Below, one piece after another: positions 1-8,341 of a stretch of 64,000 nucleotides of DNA. This stretch comes from Marinomonas posidonica_A (GTDB taxonomy: Bacteria > Pseudomonadota > Gammaproteobacteria > Pseudomonadales > Marinomonadaceae), in the NCBI RefSeq assembly GCF_043643765.1, contig NZ_JBHZSP010000001.1:124001-188000 (forward strand), in the 5' to 3' direction. Below the pieces are notes generated by a model. It saw only the letters and a list, made by a program, of their open reading frames with translations, did no database searches and had not been told where the DNA came from. The first letter of the stretch is position 1. Every line of letters begins with the position of its first letter. The translations under genes were made by a program, and so were the position numbers.

Positions 1-1436
1 AATCCCTGCTATTGAATAAACAGGGGGATGTGGTTGGTAAGGGAATGGCGTCGTTATCGATTCGCTTTCCTGCAGCGGGTTTGGTTGAACAAGATCCATT
101 TGAAATCATTGAAAGGATGGAAGCCTCTATTGCCTTGGCAATCGATTCTGTTGCAGACGATGTGATGATTGAGGCGGTCGCCATCAGTAATCAGCGTGAA
201 TCCGTTGTACTTTGGGAACGCAATACAGGAAAGCCTTTGACGCCAGTGATGAGTTGGCAGTGTCGTCGTTCTGAGTCTTTGTGTGAGACCTTGCGCCAGG
301 ATCTGACATTTAGTCGCTATGTGCAAGAGTCAACGGGCTTAGTGCTTGATCCCATGTTTCCGGCCACCAAAGTGTCAATGGCGTTACAGCAAATTCCTGA
401 TGGTCATGCCAGAGCAGTGAAGGGAGAGATTTGCGTTGGTACGATTAACTCTTGGATGATCTGGAATATGACCCAAGGTGTGTTTGTCACGGATGCGTCT
501 AATGCGGCTCGAACTCAGTTTTACCATATTGGCAAGCAAGTGTGGGATGACGCTATCTTAGCGCGCTTGGGCATTGCTTTAGAGACGTTGCCGGAAGTGG
601 TTTCTTCTTCTCAGGTTGTCGGGGTGACAAAGGCATTTGGCTCACTTCAGTCTGGTATTCCCATCGCTTCTCAAATCGGAGATTCCCATGCGGCACTATT
701 TGGCCATGGTGGCTATAAAGCCGGAGTGGTTAAAGCCACCTATGGAACCGGTAGTTCGGTGATGGCCGCTATGCCGACATTACCCAATATTCGTCATGAA
801 ATCAGTACCACTATTGCTTGGCAGGATTCCGATTTATTTTATGGGCTTGAGGGCAACATTACTCACACTGGTTCGGCGATCGATTGGGCTAGACGAATGC
901 TTGGCGTGGAGACTATTGAGGCTATGTGTGAGCTTGCAGGGCAAGCGGACCCAAATCATTCCGTTTTCTTTGTACCGGCTTTGTCTGGGCTGGGTGCACC
1001 TTATTGGGATTTAGAGGCAACAGGGATTTTTTGTGGTCTAAAAAGCTCAACAGAACGAGCAGACATAGCGCGTTCGGCGTTTGAGTCTGTTCTTTTTCAA
1101 GTCGCGGATGTGTTTAATGTGATCTCAGATGAGTTACCGGAAAAGATTGAGTATTTGTGTGTGGATGGTGGGCCGACACAAAATGATTGGCTGATGCAAG
1201 CCCAAGCTGATTTATTAGGCGTTACGATCCGACGTGGTGAGGTGGCCGAAGTATCGGCAGTGGGTGCTGGGTTGCTGGCAGGATTGGCCATCGGCTGGTG
1301 GCAAACAAAAGATGAGCTTGATCGTTTGCAGAAAGCATTTACTGTGTTTTCACCGAGACAGGATAAGTACGAATATTGGCAAGACCGTTATCAGTCATGG
1401 TCTTTGGCAATAAAAAAAGCACGTTTGGCTTGTTAA
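1..1436 (+). CDS. FGGY-family carbohydrate/polyol kinase, 5' end cut by window
   Basis: The product would phosphorylate a sugar or polyol with ATP in the cytoplasm. The frame is already open at base 3 and reads LLLNKQGDVVGKG, which matches the first strand region of FGGY kinases. The true start therefore lies left of the window, and the TTG at base 12 is not the start. Visible family motifs are TGKP followed by WQCRR, TYGTGSS, THTGSAIDWA, GLGAPYWD and DGGPTQNDW, and these resemble glycerol kinases more than xylulokinases. Next come an RbsABC-like ABC transporter and a SorC regulator, so the kinase probably phosphorylates the imported substrate. In rhizobial erythritol clusters an FGGY kinase, an ABC importer and a SorC regulator also occur together, but the substrate cannot be read from this sequence. 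The family is sure; the substrate is unknown. Confidence 0.88.
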   Translation, partial: SLLLNKQGDVVGKGMASLSIRFPAAGLVEQDPFEIIERMEASIALAIDSVADDVMIEAVAISNQRESVVLWERNTGKPLTPVMSWQCRRSESLCETLRQDLTFSRYVQESTGLVLDPMFPATKVSMALQQIPDGHARAVKGEICVGTINSWMIWNMTQGVFVTDASNAARTQFYHIGKQVWDDAILARLGIALETLPEVVSSSQVVGVTKAFGSLQSGIPIASQIGDSHAALFGHGGYKAGVVKATYGTGSSVMAAMPTLPNIRHEISTTIAWQDSDLFYGLEGNITHTGSAIDWARRMLGVETIEAMCELAGQADPNHSVFFVPALSGLGAPYWDLEATGIFCGLKSSTERADIARSAFESVLFQVADVFNVISDELPEKIEYLCVDGGPTQNDWLMQAQADLLGVTIRRGEVAEVSAVGAGLLAGLAIGWWQTKDELDRLQKAFTVFSPRQDKYEYWQDRYQSWSLAIKKARLAC

Positions 1437-1653
1437 TTTAACCAATTGTATTTTAAGGACAGAGCGCTCAAGAACCGAGTGTTTAAGCGTCGTAATGGTG
1501 TCAGTAATGCGGGTTATTCTCTATTACTGTGACATAAGGAAAATGGACTTTTGTGGTATCTAAAATGAAAAATCAGACAGTTAGATTTTTTACTCTGGTG
1601 ATGTAGACATCTCTTGAGGTGTTTATTACACTCTGGTTGCATAAATAACTAAT

Positions 1654-1671
1654 ATTGAATATATATTCAAT
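1654..1671. promoter_or_regulatory. 18-bp perfect palindrome, candidate SorC-family operator
   Basis: ATTGAATATATATTCAAT is a perfect palindrome ending just before the ribosome-binding site (GAGGAG) of the binding-protein gene. The half-sites ATTGAA/TTCAAT resemble the operator described for Bacillus subtilis DeoR, a SorC-family regulator, and a SorC-family gene lies at the end of this cluster. A weak promoter-like pair (TTGCAT at 1637, TATATA at 1660) overlaps it. The binding role is inferred; an AT-rich palindrome could also arise by chance. Confidence 0.45.
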
Positions 1672-1683
1672 GAGGAGAATAAT

Positions 1684-2616
1684 ATGAATAAGAAAATCCT
1701 TGCTACTACGTTGTTTGGTCTATCAATTGCTTTTTCAAATATCGCTTCGGCGAATGGCTTGATCGCGATTATTACACCATCCCATGATAATCCATTTTTC
1801 AAATCTGAAGCGATGGGGGCTAAGGAAAAAGCTGAAGCGCTTGGATACAGTACGCTTGTGGCCTCCCATGATGATGATGCGAATAAACAAGATCAGCTTA
1901 TTTCTACCGCCATAGCTCGAAATGCCAAAGCCATAATTTTGGATAATGCGGGGGCAGATGTGACGATTGGGGCACTGGAAAAAGCCAAAGCGGCTGGCGT
2001 GCCTGCCTTCCTTATTGATCGTGAAATTAACAAAACCGGTGTGGCCGTTTCGCAAATTGTGTCGAATAACTATCAAGGCGCGCAATTGGGTGCGGAGAAG
2101 TTTGTTGAGTTAATGGATGGTGAAGGTTCCTATGTCGAGTTACTTGGTCGTGAATCCGATACTAATGCTCGTGTGCGCTCTCAGGGATATCATGATGTCA
2201 TTGATGATTACAGTGATCTAAAAATGGTGGCTCAACAAACGGCTAATTGGAGTCAAATTGAAGCCTTTAATCGAATGGAATCGATTCTTCAAGCTTATCC
2301 AGATATTAAAGGCGTGATCGCGGGTAATGATACGATGGCATTAGGTGCGGAAGCGGCATTAAAAGCTGCGGGTCGCAATGAGGTCATCGTGGTGGGATTC
2401 GACGGCAGTAATTATGTTCGAGATTCTATTTTAGCGGGTTCAAACATCAAGGCGACGGTTTTACAGCCTGCTTGGGATCAGGCTCAAATGGCGGTCATTC
2501 AAGCTCATCGATATATTGAAACCGGTTCAACGGGTGTTCCTGAAAAACAATTAATGGATTGTGTTTTGATTGATGAGTCCAATGCTAACCAGCTTGATAC
2601 GTTTGCTTTGAACTAA
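1684..2616 (+). CDS. Sugar/polyol ABC transporter periplasmic binding protein (RbsB-like)
   Basis: This is a periplasmic solute receptor of the ribose/galactose type (310 aa). Residues 1-23 form a Sec signal peptide with likely cleavage after ASA. The mature part shows the family landmarks: an N-terminal strand followed by NPFF, LIDRE near residue 118, GNDTMALGAEAAL, and VVGFDGS followed by a ligand-lobe segment ATVLQPAWDQAQ. Length and order match RbsB-type proteins. GAGGAG before the ATG supports this start. A strong terminator-like hairpin follows the gene, a usual way to make more binding protein than membrane components. Cognate partners are the DUF2291 protein, ATPase and permease downstream. 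The ligand is not identifiable; a pentose, pentitol or tetritol is plausible from the FGGY kinase. Confidence 0.92.
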   Translation: MNKKILATTLFGLSIAFSNIASANGLIAIITPSHDNPFFKSEAMGAKEKAEALGYSTLVASHDDDANKQDQLISTAIARNAKAIILDNAGADVTIGALEKAKAAGVPAFLIDREINKTGVAVSQIVSNNYQGAQLGAEKFVELMDGEGSYVELLGRESDTNARVRSQGYHDVIDDYSDLKMVAQQTANWSQIEAFNRMESILQAYPDIKGVIAGNDTMALGAEAALKAAGRNEVIVVGFDGSNYVRDSILAGSNIKATVLQPAWDQAQMAVIQAHRYIETGSTGVPEKQLMDCVLIDESNANQLDTFALN

Positions 2617-2623
2617 AGCTTAT

Positions 2624-2657
2624 GCAGAAGCAAGGCTCATTTTGCTTCTGCTTTTTT
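2624..2657 (+). terminator. Hairpin with T-tract after binding-protein gene
   Basis: Arms GCAGAAGCAA (2624-2633) and TTGCTTCTGC (2642-2651) are perfectly complementary and are followed by six T. It lies inside the ABC operon, so it probably acts as a partial terminator or 3' stabiliser that raises the binding-protein to membrane-subunit ratio. Confidence 0.8.
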
Positions 2658-2684
2658 GACGTTACATAAGTATCAAGGGTAGCA

Positions 2685-3278
2685 ATGATGTCTAACTATT
2701 CTGTATTTAAAATGCTCTTTTGGAGCCTTGCCCTGATGGGATTGGTCGGTTGTCATGTGGTGGATTTGGATGAAAAGGGTGAACCCATTATCCCCATGTC
2801 TGCGGCTGATGCTGAGCTGTTGAAAAACATGACACCGAATGCCATTGCCGACAAGCTTTGGCCTTCTATAAACAAGGACGCGCAACAGAATGCAGTGGCC
2901 TTGTCATCGATTGAGAAAGACTCGAGTGTGGTGTCCTTTGTACGTTTTCAGGGTGTCGTAAGTCGCTTCGACGAAGCTAAACTCAAAACCTCTCTCGTCG
3001 TAAACGCGGCGGGTTATGATGTCGCATTACAATTTGGGAAAATCATCAAAGGAAATTCCATTCGAGATGCCGCGTCGATGATTTCGTTTAATCAATTCAA
3101 GAATCAAATTCAATTCGCACAATTGTCCAAAGCTCTAAACAAAAAAGCCATTACTCAAGTTGTGACACCCGATAGTAGTTGGGTGGATCAGCGGATCAGT
3201 GTGTTGGCTGCAGTGACAATAAAAGCGAATAAGGTGACACATGCTGTGCCTCTCGAAATCAGTAAAGAGGGGATGTGA
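2685..3278 (+). CDS. DUF2291-family lipoprotein associated with sugar ABC transporter
   Basis: A 197-aa predicted lipoprotein with a hydrophobic N-terminal segment and a lipobox LVGC, so Cys23 would be the lipidated residue. After it comes the DUF2291 signature region, with LDEKGEP and an AAD..LKNMTP..IADKLWPS stretch. The family is known mainly from sugar ABC transporter operons like this one, where its biochemical role is not established. It has no ABC-transporter domain and no enzyme motif that I can see. The last base of its stop codon is the first base of the ATPase start codon (TGATG), so it is translationally coupled to the transporter. Tandem ATGs at 2685 and 2688 make the start uncertain by one residue. 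Confidence 0.82.
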   Translation: MMSNYSVFKMLFWSLALMGLVGCHVVDLDEKGEPIIPMSAADAELLKNMTPNAIADKLWPSINKDAQQNAVALSSIEKDSSVVSFVRFQGVVSRFDEAKLKTSLVVNAAGYDVALQFGKIIKGNSIRDAASMISFNQFKNQIQFAQLSKALNKKAITQVVTPDSSWVDQRISVLAAVTIKANKVTHAVPLEISKEGM

Positions 3279-4795
3279 TGTCTAGTTCAGATGAAAACGT
3301 CATTTTACGTGCTGAAGACATCTGTATGGTGTTTCCTGGTACGAAGGCTCTCGATCACGTGACTTACAAGGTTTATCAAGGGGCGGTGAACGTCATTATT
3401 GGAGAGAATGGCGCCGGAAAGTCCACCTTAATGAAGATTATTTCAGGCGTGCAATCACCAACGGAAGGGCAGCTTTATTTGAAGGGCAAGAAGGTTTACA
3501 TCACAGGACCTCGCTCCGCGGCCCAACACGGTATTGGCATGGTACATCAAGAGCTGAATTTGTCTGAAAATCTGACCGTGGCGGAAAATTTATTTTTAGG
3601 AAGAGAGCAGCAAAAAGGGGTTTTACCAATCGATGAGCGTCATCAAAATGCGATTGCTAAACAAACGATGGCTCGATTGAAACAAAATATTGAACCGACT
3701 GAGCTGGTGGCCAATTTAAAGGTTGGTCAGAAGCAGTTGGTGGAGATTGCTAAGTCCTTAATTGCTGATGTCGATATTTTAATCCTGGACGAGCCAACAT
3801 CGGCATTGAGTAAAAAAGAAGTGCAAATTCTGTTTGAGGTAATTAATGATTTAACTCAGCAGGGCGTGTCTATTGTTTATATTTCTCATCGACTTGAAGA
3901 GCTGATGGCAATAGGTCAATACATTACGATTTTACGGGATGGTAAGTTCCAGTCAGAGGCTATGGTTAAAGACATTGACGTTGCTTGGATTGTCCGCGAA
4001 ATGCTGGGTAGTGAACCGGTGACCAATTTTTTAACCGCCGATCGTTGCTTTGGTGAAGTAGTACTTCAGGCTAATCATATTAATCTGGTAAACGAAGCAG
4101 AAGTGACGCTGGTGGACGATGTTTCGTTTTCATTAAGAGCCGGTGAAATCGTAGGTATTTATGGTTTGATGGGCGCAGGACGAACCGAGTTATTTGAATG
4201 TTTGCTGGGTAAAGTAAGTTTTTCGGGTGAATTTACGCTGGACAAGCAAAAGGTTAATAGCCGCATGAGTACCTCTGAACGCATTAAAATGGGATTAGGT
4301 TTGGTGCCTGAAGACAGAAAACAGTCAGGTATTTTTCCGATTAGCTCGGTTTCCAATAACTTGTCTATGTCGAGTTTGTGGAAGCGGCTGAAAGGTTTAG
4401 CCATCAATGAGGTGGTGGAAAAAGAAGCGATCACGAAAACGATTGATGAACTCTCTATCAAAGTGTCTTCTCCTCAAGTTGAAATACAGGCGTTAAGTGG
4501 TGGTAATCAGCAGAAAGTGGTGATTGGTCGTGCTCTATTAACAGAGCCTAAAGTACTGTTACTGGATGAGCCAACCAGAGGCATCGACATTGGTGCAAAA
4601 GGCGATGTATTTGAAATGATGGTTAAGTTGTCAGAGCAAGGTATTGGTATTTTGTTTTCAACGTCGGACTTAAAAGAAATTATGGCGGTCTCTGATCGAA
4701 TATTGGTGATGTCTAATGGCAAGTTAACGGCCGATTTAATGAGAGACGAAACCAATGAATCACAATTAGTTCATGCCAGTGCTCAAGGATTTTAA
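3278..4795 (+). CDS. Sugar ABC transporter ATP-binding protein, two ABC domains (RbsA-like)
   Basis: A fused double ATPase of about 505 aa that drives uptake with the permease encoded next. The first domain has Walker A GENGAGKST (residues 42-50), a divergent signature VGQKQ and Walker B ILILDEPTS. The second has a degenerate Walker A (GLMGAGRTE), a canonical signature LSGGNQQK and Walker B VLLLDEPTRGID. This one degenerate, one canonical layout is typical of the RbsA/MglA/XylG class. The ATG at 3278 overlaps the previous stop; a GTG one codon earlier is possible but less likely. The permease gene follows after 2 nt. Confidence 0.93.
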   Translation: MSSSDENVILRAEDICMVFPGTKALDHVTYKVYQGAVNVIIGENGAGKSTLMKIISGVQSPTEGQLYLKGKKVYITGPRSAAQHGIGMVHQELNLSENLTVAENLFLGREQQKGVLPIDERHQNAIAKQTMARLKQNIEPTELVANLKVGQKQLVEIAKSLIADVDILILDEPTSALSKKEVQILFEVINDLTQQGVSIVYISHRLEELMAIGQYITILRDGKFQSEAMVKDIDVAWIVREMLGSEPVTNFLTADRCFGEVVLQANHINLVNEAEVTLVDDVSFSLRAGEIVGIYGLMGAGRTELFECLLGKVSFSGEFTLDKQKVNSRMSTSERIKMGLGLVPEDRKQSGIFPISSVSNNLSMSSLWKRLKGLAINEVVEKEAITKTIDELSIKVSSPQVEIQALSGGNQQKVVIGRALLTEPKVLLLDEPTRGIDIGAKGDVFEMMVKLSEQGIGILFSTSDLKEIMAVSDRILVMSNGKLTADLMRDETNESQLVHASAQGF

Positions 4796-4797
4796 TT

Positions 4798-5856
4798 ATG
4801 AACCTCAAAAATAATAACAATGTATTTCGTTCGGGCAATCTTGGGTTAATTCTTCTTAAAATGAGAACCTTCATTGCGCTCTTTATTATTTTAGGCTTTT
4901 TCTCGTTGACGGTAGATGGTTTTTTAGCCCCCACCAGTTTGATCATTATGATTAAGCATATTTCCATTAATGCTTTTCTTGCGTTAGGCATTACCTTTGT
5001 CATTATCACCGCAGGCATTGATTTATCCATCGGCGCCACATTGGGGTTTTGTGGCATGGTGGCAGGCTATCTGATTTCTCATGGTTTGGTGATTGAACCG
5101 CTAGGCATTGCCATTTTTCCAAGCGTTTGGGTTGTTGTCCCTGTCGTGGTGATTATTGGGGGGATAATAGGGGCAATAAATGGTTTTATCATTACACGTT
5201 ATAAAGTCGCGCCTTTCATTTGCACCCTAGGCACCATGTACATTATCCGAGGCGCTGCTATGTTGTTATCTGGTGGCGAAACCTTCCCAGGTTTACAGGG
5301 CAACCCTGAGCTTGGAAACACGGGGTTTGATGCCATTGGATCTGGTTATCTATTTGGGCTCCCTATCGCTATTTGGTTGATGTTTATTATGGCTGGTGTC
5401 ATTGCTTACATCGCCAAAAAACTGCCTTTTGGCCGTCATGTGTATGCGATCGGTGATAATGAAAAAGCAGCGGAATTGTCTGGTATCAAGGTCAATCACG
5501 TCAAAGTGTGGGTGTATACGATTGCAGGGATATGTTCTGCCATTGCAGGCATTGTGGTGACCTCACAATTGGTGGCAAGTCATCCTGCAACTGGTACCGC
5601 TTTTGAGATGAACGCGATTGCCGCAGTGGTTTTGGGTGGAACCTCTTTGGCAGGAGGTCGAGGTACCGTCACCGGCACTTTAATTGGTGCGTTTGTGATT
5701 GGTATATTAGCGGATGGTTTGGTCATGATGGGCGTCAGTGAGTTTTGGCAGATGGTGATCAAAGGGGTGGTGATTATCATCGCGGTGATCATCGACCAGA
5801 TGCAAAATAAGATGCAGTATAAAGCGGCCATTGGTTCTCAAAAAGCGGTTTGTTAA
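4798..5856 (+). CDS. Sugar ABC transporter permease (RbsC-like)
   Basis: A polytopic inner-membrane protein of 352 aa with about eight to ten hydrophobic segments, forming the channel of the importer. Family landmarks include GITFVIITAGIDLSIGATLG near residues 64-83, the cytoplasmic segment GDNEKAAELSGI (about 219-230) that contacts the ATPase, and AVVLGGTSLAGGRGT near residues 280-294. Length and motif order match RbsC/BPD_transp_2 proteins. It is the last gene of the + strand operon and ends about 90 bp from the convergent regulator gene. Confidence 0.93.
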   Translation: MNLKNNNNVFRSGNLGLILLKMRTFIALFIILGFFSLTVDGFLAPTSLIIMIKHISINAFLALGITFVIITAGIDLSIGATLGFCGMVAGYLISHGLVIEPLGIAIFPSVWVVVPVVVIIGGIIGAINGFIITRYKVAPFICTLGTMYIIRGAAMLLSGGETFPGLQGNPELGNTGFDAIGSGYLFGLPIAIWLMFIMAGVIAYIAKKLPFGRHVYAIGDNEKAAELSGIKVNHVKVWVYTIAGICSAIAGIVVTSQLVASHPATGTAFEMNAIAAVVLGGTSLAGGRGTVTGTLIGAFVIGILADGLVMMGVSEFWQMVIKGVVIIIAVIIDQMQNKMQYKAAIGSQKAVC

Positions 5857-5913
5857 CCGCCTGATGAAATATCTGCTCTTAGATGGTGGGGTGATTTGAG
5901 AAGGTGAAAAAGG

Positions 5914-5937
5914 AACGGTTAAGTAAATTTAGCCGTT
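5914..5937. terminator. Hairpin between convergent permease and regulator genes
   Basis: Arms AACGGTTAA and TTAGCCGTT pair over nine positions with one G-T wobble and a six-base loop. On the minus strand the stem is followed by CCTTTTTC, so it should stop transcription of the SorC gene. On the plus strand the following sequence is only moderately T-rich. Confidence 0.6.
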
Positions 5938-5948
5938 TCTCTTATGTT

Positions 5949-6902
5949 TTAGTGTCTTTCTAAAATGGCTTCTGCGGTCACTCTGTCTGTAATTAACACA
6001 TCAATGTAGTTGCCTGATAAAGCCCCTTTGATGGCATCTACTTTGTCCAACCCTCCTGCAAGGGCAACCACCAGTTCACAAGCTTCAAGTTGCTCAAGTG
6101 ACATACCGATTACTGGATCGTCTTCAGGATTGACCACTGGGCAGCCATTTTCATCGTAATAATGTAAACAGATATCGCCCACAGCGCCTTTATCCGCGAG
6201 TTCTTTTAGGCGCTTTTTGTCGTAGTAATTCCCAGAGTTTCGCAACAGGTTTGATGGTTCCAACATGCCAATACCAACGATGGCAAGATTGACCTTATTG
6301 AACATGTCTACCACGTCAGACACTTCCGCCGTATCGAGCATTTTGAGTTTGTCTTGTAGGGAGTGTTCGATACTTTGAGCCGGTAACATAAAGGCATCAC
6401 AGGAAAGAATATCCGCCATGGTTTGCGTCAGTATGGTCGCTTGGATATTACCGTTATGTCCCACACCACCTAGGACCTGAATGACCCCTTTGGCTTTTAC
6501 TTTGGTGGTGTGCAAATGATCGACCATAGAGCGAATGGTATCGCTCCATGAGGATATGCCGATTAGATCGCCATCTCGCAATGAGGTATCCAAGTAATGT
6601 GCTGCAGAAGAACCAATCGCGCGTTTAATTTGTGCATCGGAAGGATCGTCTTGAATATCCACAACGATGACATTTGATACCCCAAAACGTTGTTGGATTT
6701 TAGTTTCTAATCCAATAAAAACGGAAGGCGGTTGAATAACGCTGATTTTGACAATGCCTTCTTTAAGGCATCGAGTAATTGATCGAGAGACTTGAGATTG
6801 TGAAAGTCGAAGTGTTTTCGCAATATCGGCTTGTTTTAATCCATCCTGATAATACAGAGTGGCGATTTTGAGTAACAATCGTTTTTCATCAATTTTTGAC
6901 AT
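5949..6902 (-). CDS. SorC/DeoR-type sugar-binding transcriptional regulator
   Basis: A 317-aa DNA-binding regulator. Residues about 10-55 form a helix-turn-helix (YYQDGLKQADIAKTLRLSQS...VSRSI), and the rest is the SorC C-terminal sugar-phosphate-binding domain. Landmarks there are LGGVGHN near residue 143, VGIGMLEPSNLLRNSG near 210 and VVALAGGLDKVDAIKGAL near 280. The family senses phosphorylated sugars, which fits a kinase in the same cluster. It is convergent with the transporter genes and probably controls them through the palindrome at 1654-1671. A long inverted repeat lies just upstream (6936-6971). Its effector is not known. Confidence 0.9.
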   Translation of the reverse strand: MSKIDEKRLLLKIATLYYQDGLKQADIAKTLRLSQSQVSRSITRCLKEGIVKISVIQPPSVFIGLETKIQQRFGVSNVIVVDIQDDPSDAQIKRAIGSSAAHYLDTSLRDGDLIGISSWSDTIRSMVDHLHTTKVKAKGVIQVLGGVGHNGNIQATILTQTMADILSCDAFMLPAQSIEHSLQDKLKMLDTAEVSDVVDMFNKVNLAIVGIGMLEPSNLLRNSGNYYDKKRLKELADKGAVGDICLHYYDENGCPVVNPEDDPVIGMSLEQLEACELVVALAGGLDKVDAIKGALSGNYIDVLITDRVTAEAILERH

Positions 6903-6935
6903 TCTTTCGCAGTCTCTAAGCGGGCTTTTAGCGTT

Positions 6936-6971
6936 ATAGTAATTTTAAAGGCCGTACTTGAAAATTACTAT
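6936..6971. promoter_or_regulatory. Long inverted repeat upstream of SorC-family gene
   Basis: Arms ATAGTAATTTT (6936-6946) and AAAATTACTAT (6961-6971) are perfectly complementary, and after one mismatch the pairing continues for three more bases around a six-base centre. It lies 34-69 bp before the regulator start and after the ldhA-like stop. No T-tract follows on the minus strand, so an operator is more likely than a terminator. It does not share the ATTGAA half-site of the 1654-1671 palindrome. Confidence 0.45.
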
Positions 6972-7019
6972 CCCTAATGCGATTTCATAACGCCAGTTCA
7001 ATAACGCTTTCCATAAAGT

Positions 7020-8009
7020 TTATGCCAACCGTCTCTGCTGAGGGTTGAGGGTTTGGCTAAGTTGTAAATTCGCCACTGTGGTTTGCGCAATATGGTTCAA
7101 GGCTTCATCCGTAAAATAGCCTTGATGGCCGGTTACGACAACATTAGGAAAGGTCAGCATGAGTTGGAAAACGCTGTCTTGAATGATATGAGAGGACATG
7201 TCTTCAAAGAATATTTTGTTTTCTTGCTCGTATACGTCTAGTCCCAAATAACCAATTTTCCCACTGTAAAGGGCGTCGATGGCTTCTTGAGCATGAACCA
7301 ACGCACCGCGACTGGTGTTAATGATCATCACACCGTCTTTCATTTTCTGTAAGCTCTGTTGGTTGATTAGGTGATGAGTGGCGGTCGTAAGTGGGCAGTG
7401 TAAGCTGATAATGTCACTTTTTTGGTAGATCTCATCCAGTGACAGATACTGACAACCTTGGTCAATGAGTTCTTGTGATGGGGATAGGTCATAGCACAAC
7501 ACCTCACAGCCGAAGCCTTTCATTATACGACAAAAAGCCGCACCGATACGGCCCGTGCCAATACAGCCGACAGTTTTTCCTTGTAGGTTAAAGCCCAACA
7601 AACCTTCCAGGGCAAAATTTCCTTCTTTGACTCTATGATAGGCTCGATGTGTCTTGCGGTTGAGAGTCATGATAAGAGCGACGGCATGTTCAGCAACAGA
7701 CGTTGGACTGTAGTCTGGAACATGAAATACCTTGATGTTCTGTTGTATCGCAGCGTTTAAGTCTACGTTATTAAAGCCTGCACAGCGTAAGGCAATGGTG
7801 TTCACGCCCTGCTGTTTTAATTGGCTGATTACTTCGGCATTGACATCGTCGTTAACAAAACAGGAAACCGCATCGAACCCTTGTACTAAACTGATGGTTT
7901 CTTGACTCAAGCGACTTTCGAAAAAGGTCATTTCAAGATCTGTTTTTGAGATGTAATGGCTCAGCGTTCTTTTATCGTAAGGTTTGCAGGAGAAAACGGC
8001 GATTTTCAT
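7020..8009 (-). CDS. ldhA: D-lactate dehydrogenase-like 2-hydroxyacid dehydrogenase
   Basis: This 329-aa protein would reduce pyruvate to D-lactate with NADH, or act on a related 2-ketoacid. It closely resembles E. coli LdhA along its length: IALRCAGFNNVDL, VAEHAVALIMTLNRKTHRAYHR, the Rossmann motif GCIGTGRIGAAF, NTSRGALV carrying the substrate Arg, and GHQGYFT with the catalytic His. The start is set at ATG 8009 because AGGATA lies eight bases upstream and MKIAVFS matches the family N-terminus; a TTG two codons earlier is less likely. It is transcribed toward the SorC regulator and could be read through into it. Whether it belongs to the sugar island or only neighbours it is open. Confidence 0.88.
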   Translation of the reverse strand: MKIAVFSCKPYDKRTLSHYISKTDLEMTFFESRLSQETISLVQGFDAVSCFVNDDVNAEVISQLKQQGVNTIALRCAGFNNVDLNAAIQQNIKVFHVPDYSPTSVAEHAVALIMTLNRKTHRAYHRVKEGNFALEGLLGFNLQGKTVGCIGTGRIGAAFCRIMKGFGCEVLCYDLSPSQELIDQGCQYLSLDEIYQKSDIISLHCPLTTATHHLINQQSLQKMKDGVMIINTSRGALVHAQEAIDALYSGKIGYLGLDVYEQENKIFFEDMSSHIIQDSVFQLMLTFPNVVVTGHQGYFTDEALNHIAQTTVANLQLSQTLNPQQRRLA

Positions 8010-8341
8010 AACCAATATCCTATTAAATGTATGAAGAATATAAAGGTTATAGCGTATATCTTTCTAAGAAAGTAACTTGCTTAGACTTTTTTTGATATGA
8101 AGCAATATTTATAAGAAATATTTATGAAGTCCTGTCTATTCCGCAGATTTCTGTTTACATAAATTAATAGTTAATTTGTATCTGGTAAGAAATTGTAATT
8201 TTTTATTTATATATCACACAACAGGATGAAGAGAGTAATAGGTTTCGACTAGACTAACCATATTGATTCACATTAACAACGGATGCCCCTAGCGACTCAG
8301 CTTTCATCACGCATTAGGGGAGTTTTTGCCTGGAGGCAAAA
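8010..8341. promoter_or_regulatory. Divergent intergenic region with hairpin over the kinase ribosome-binding site
   Basis: This gap of about 330 bp separates ldhA from the hybrid kinase. Most of it is AT-rich with no gene visible. At its right end CCCCTAGCG (8286-8294) can pair with CGCATTAGGGG (8310-8320, two-base bulge). Next, TTTTGCC (8324-8330) and GGCAAAA (8335-8341) form a perfect stem around TGGA. The Shine-Dalgarno GGAGG (8332-8336) sits in this second hairpin, directly before the GTG start. Folding could limit translation; this is inferred from base pairing only. Confidence 0.4.

Noticed and set aside
12..1436. TTG at base 12 as the start of the FGGY kinase
   Set aside because: The frame is open to the window edge and the residues before it fit the family N-terminus, so the gene is simply cut.
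5949..6902. Glycerol-3-phosphate-type DeoR regulator (GlpR class)
   Set aside because: The length and C-terminal domain fit the SorC sugar-binding family, not the shorter DeoR/GlpR family.
8281..8341. c-di-GMP (GEMM) or other known riboswitch before the hybrid kinase
   Set aside because: The conserved GEMM core and tetraloop pattern are not present; only two plain hairpins can be seen.
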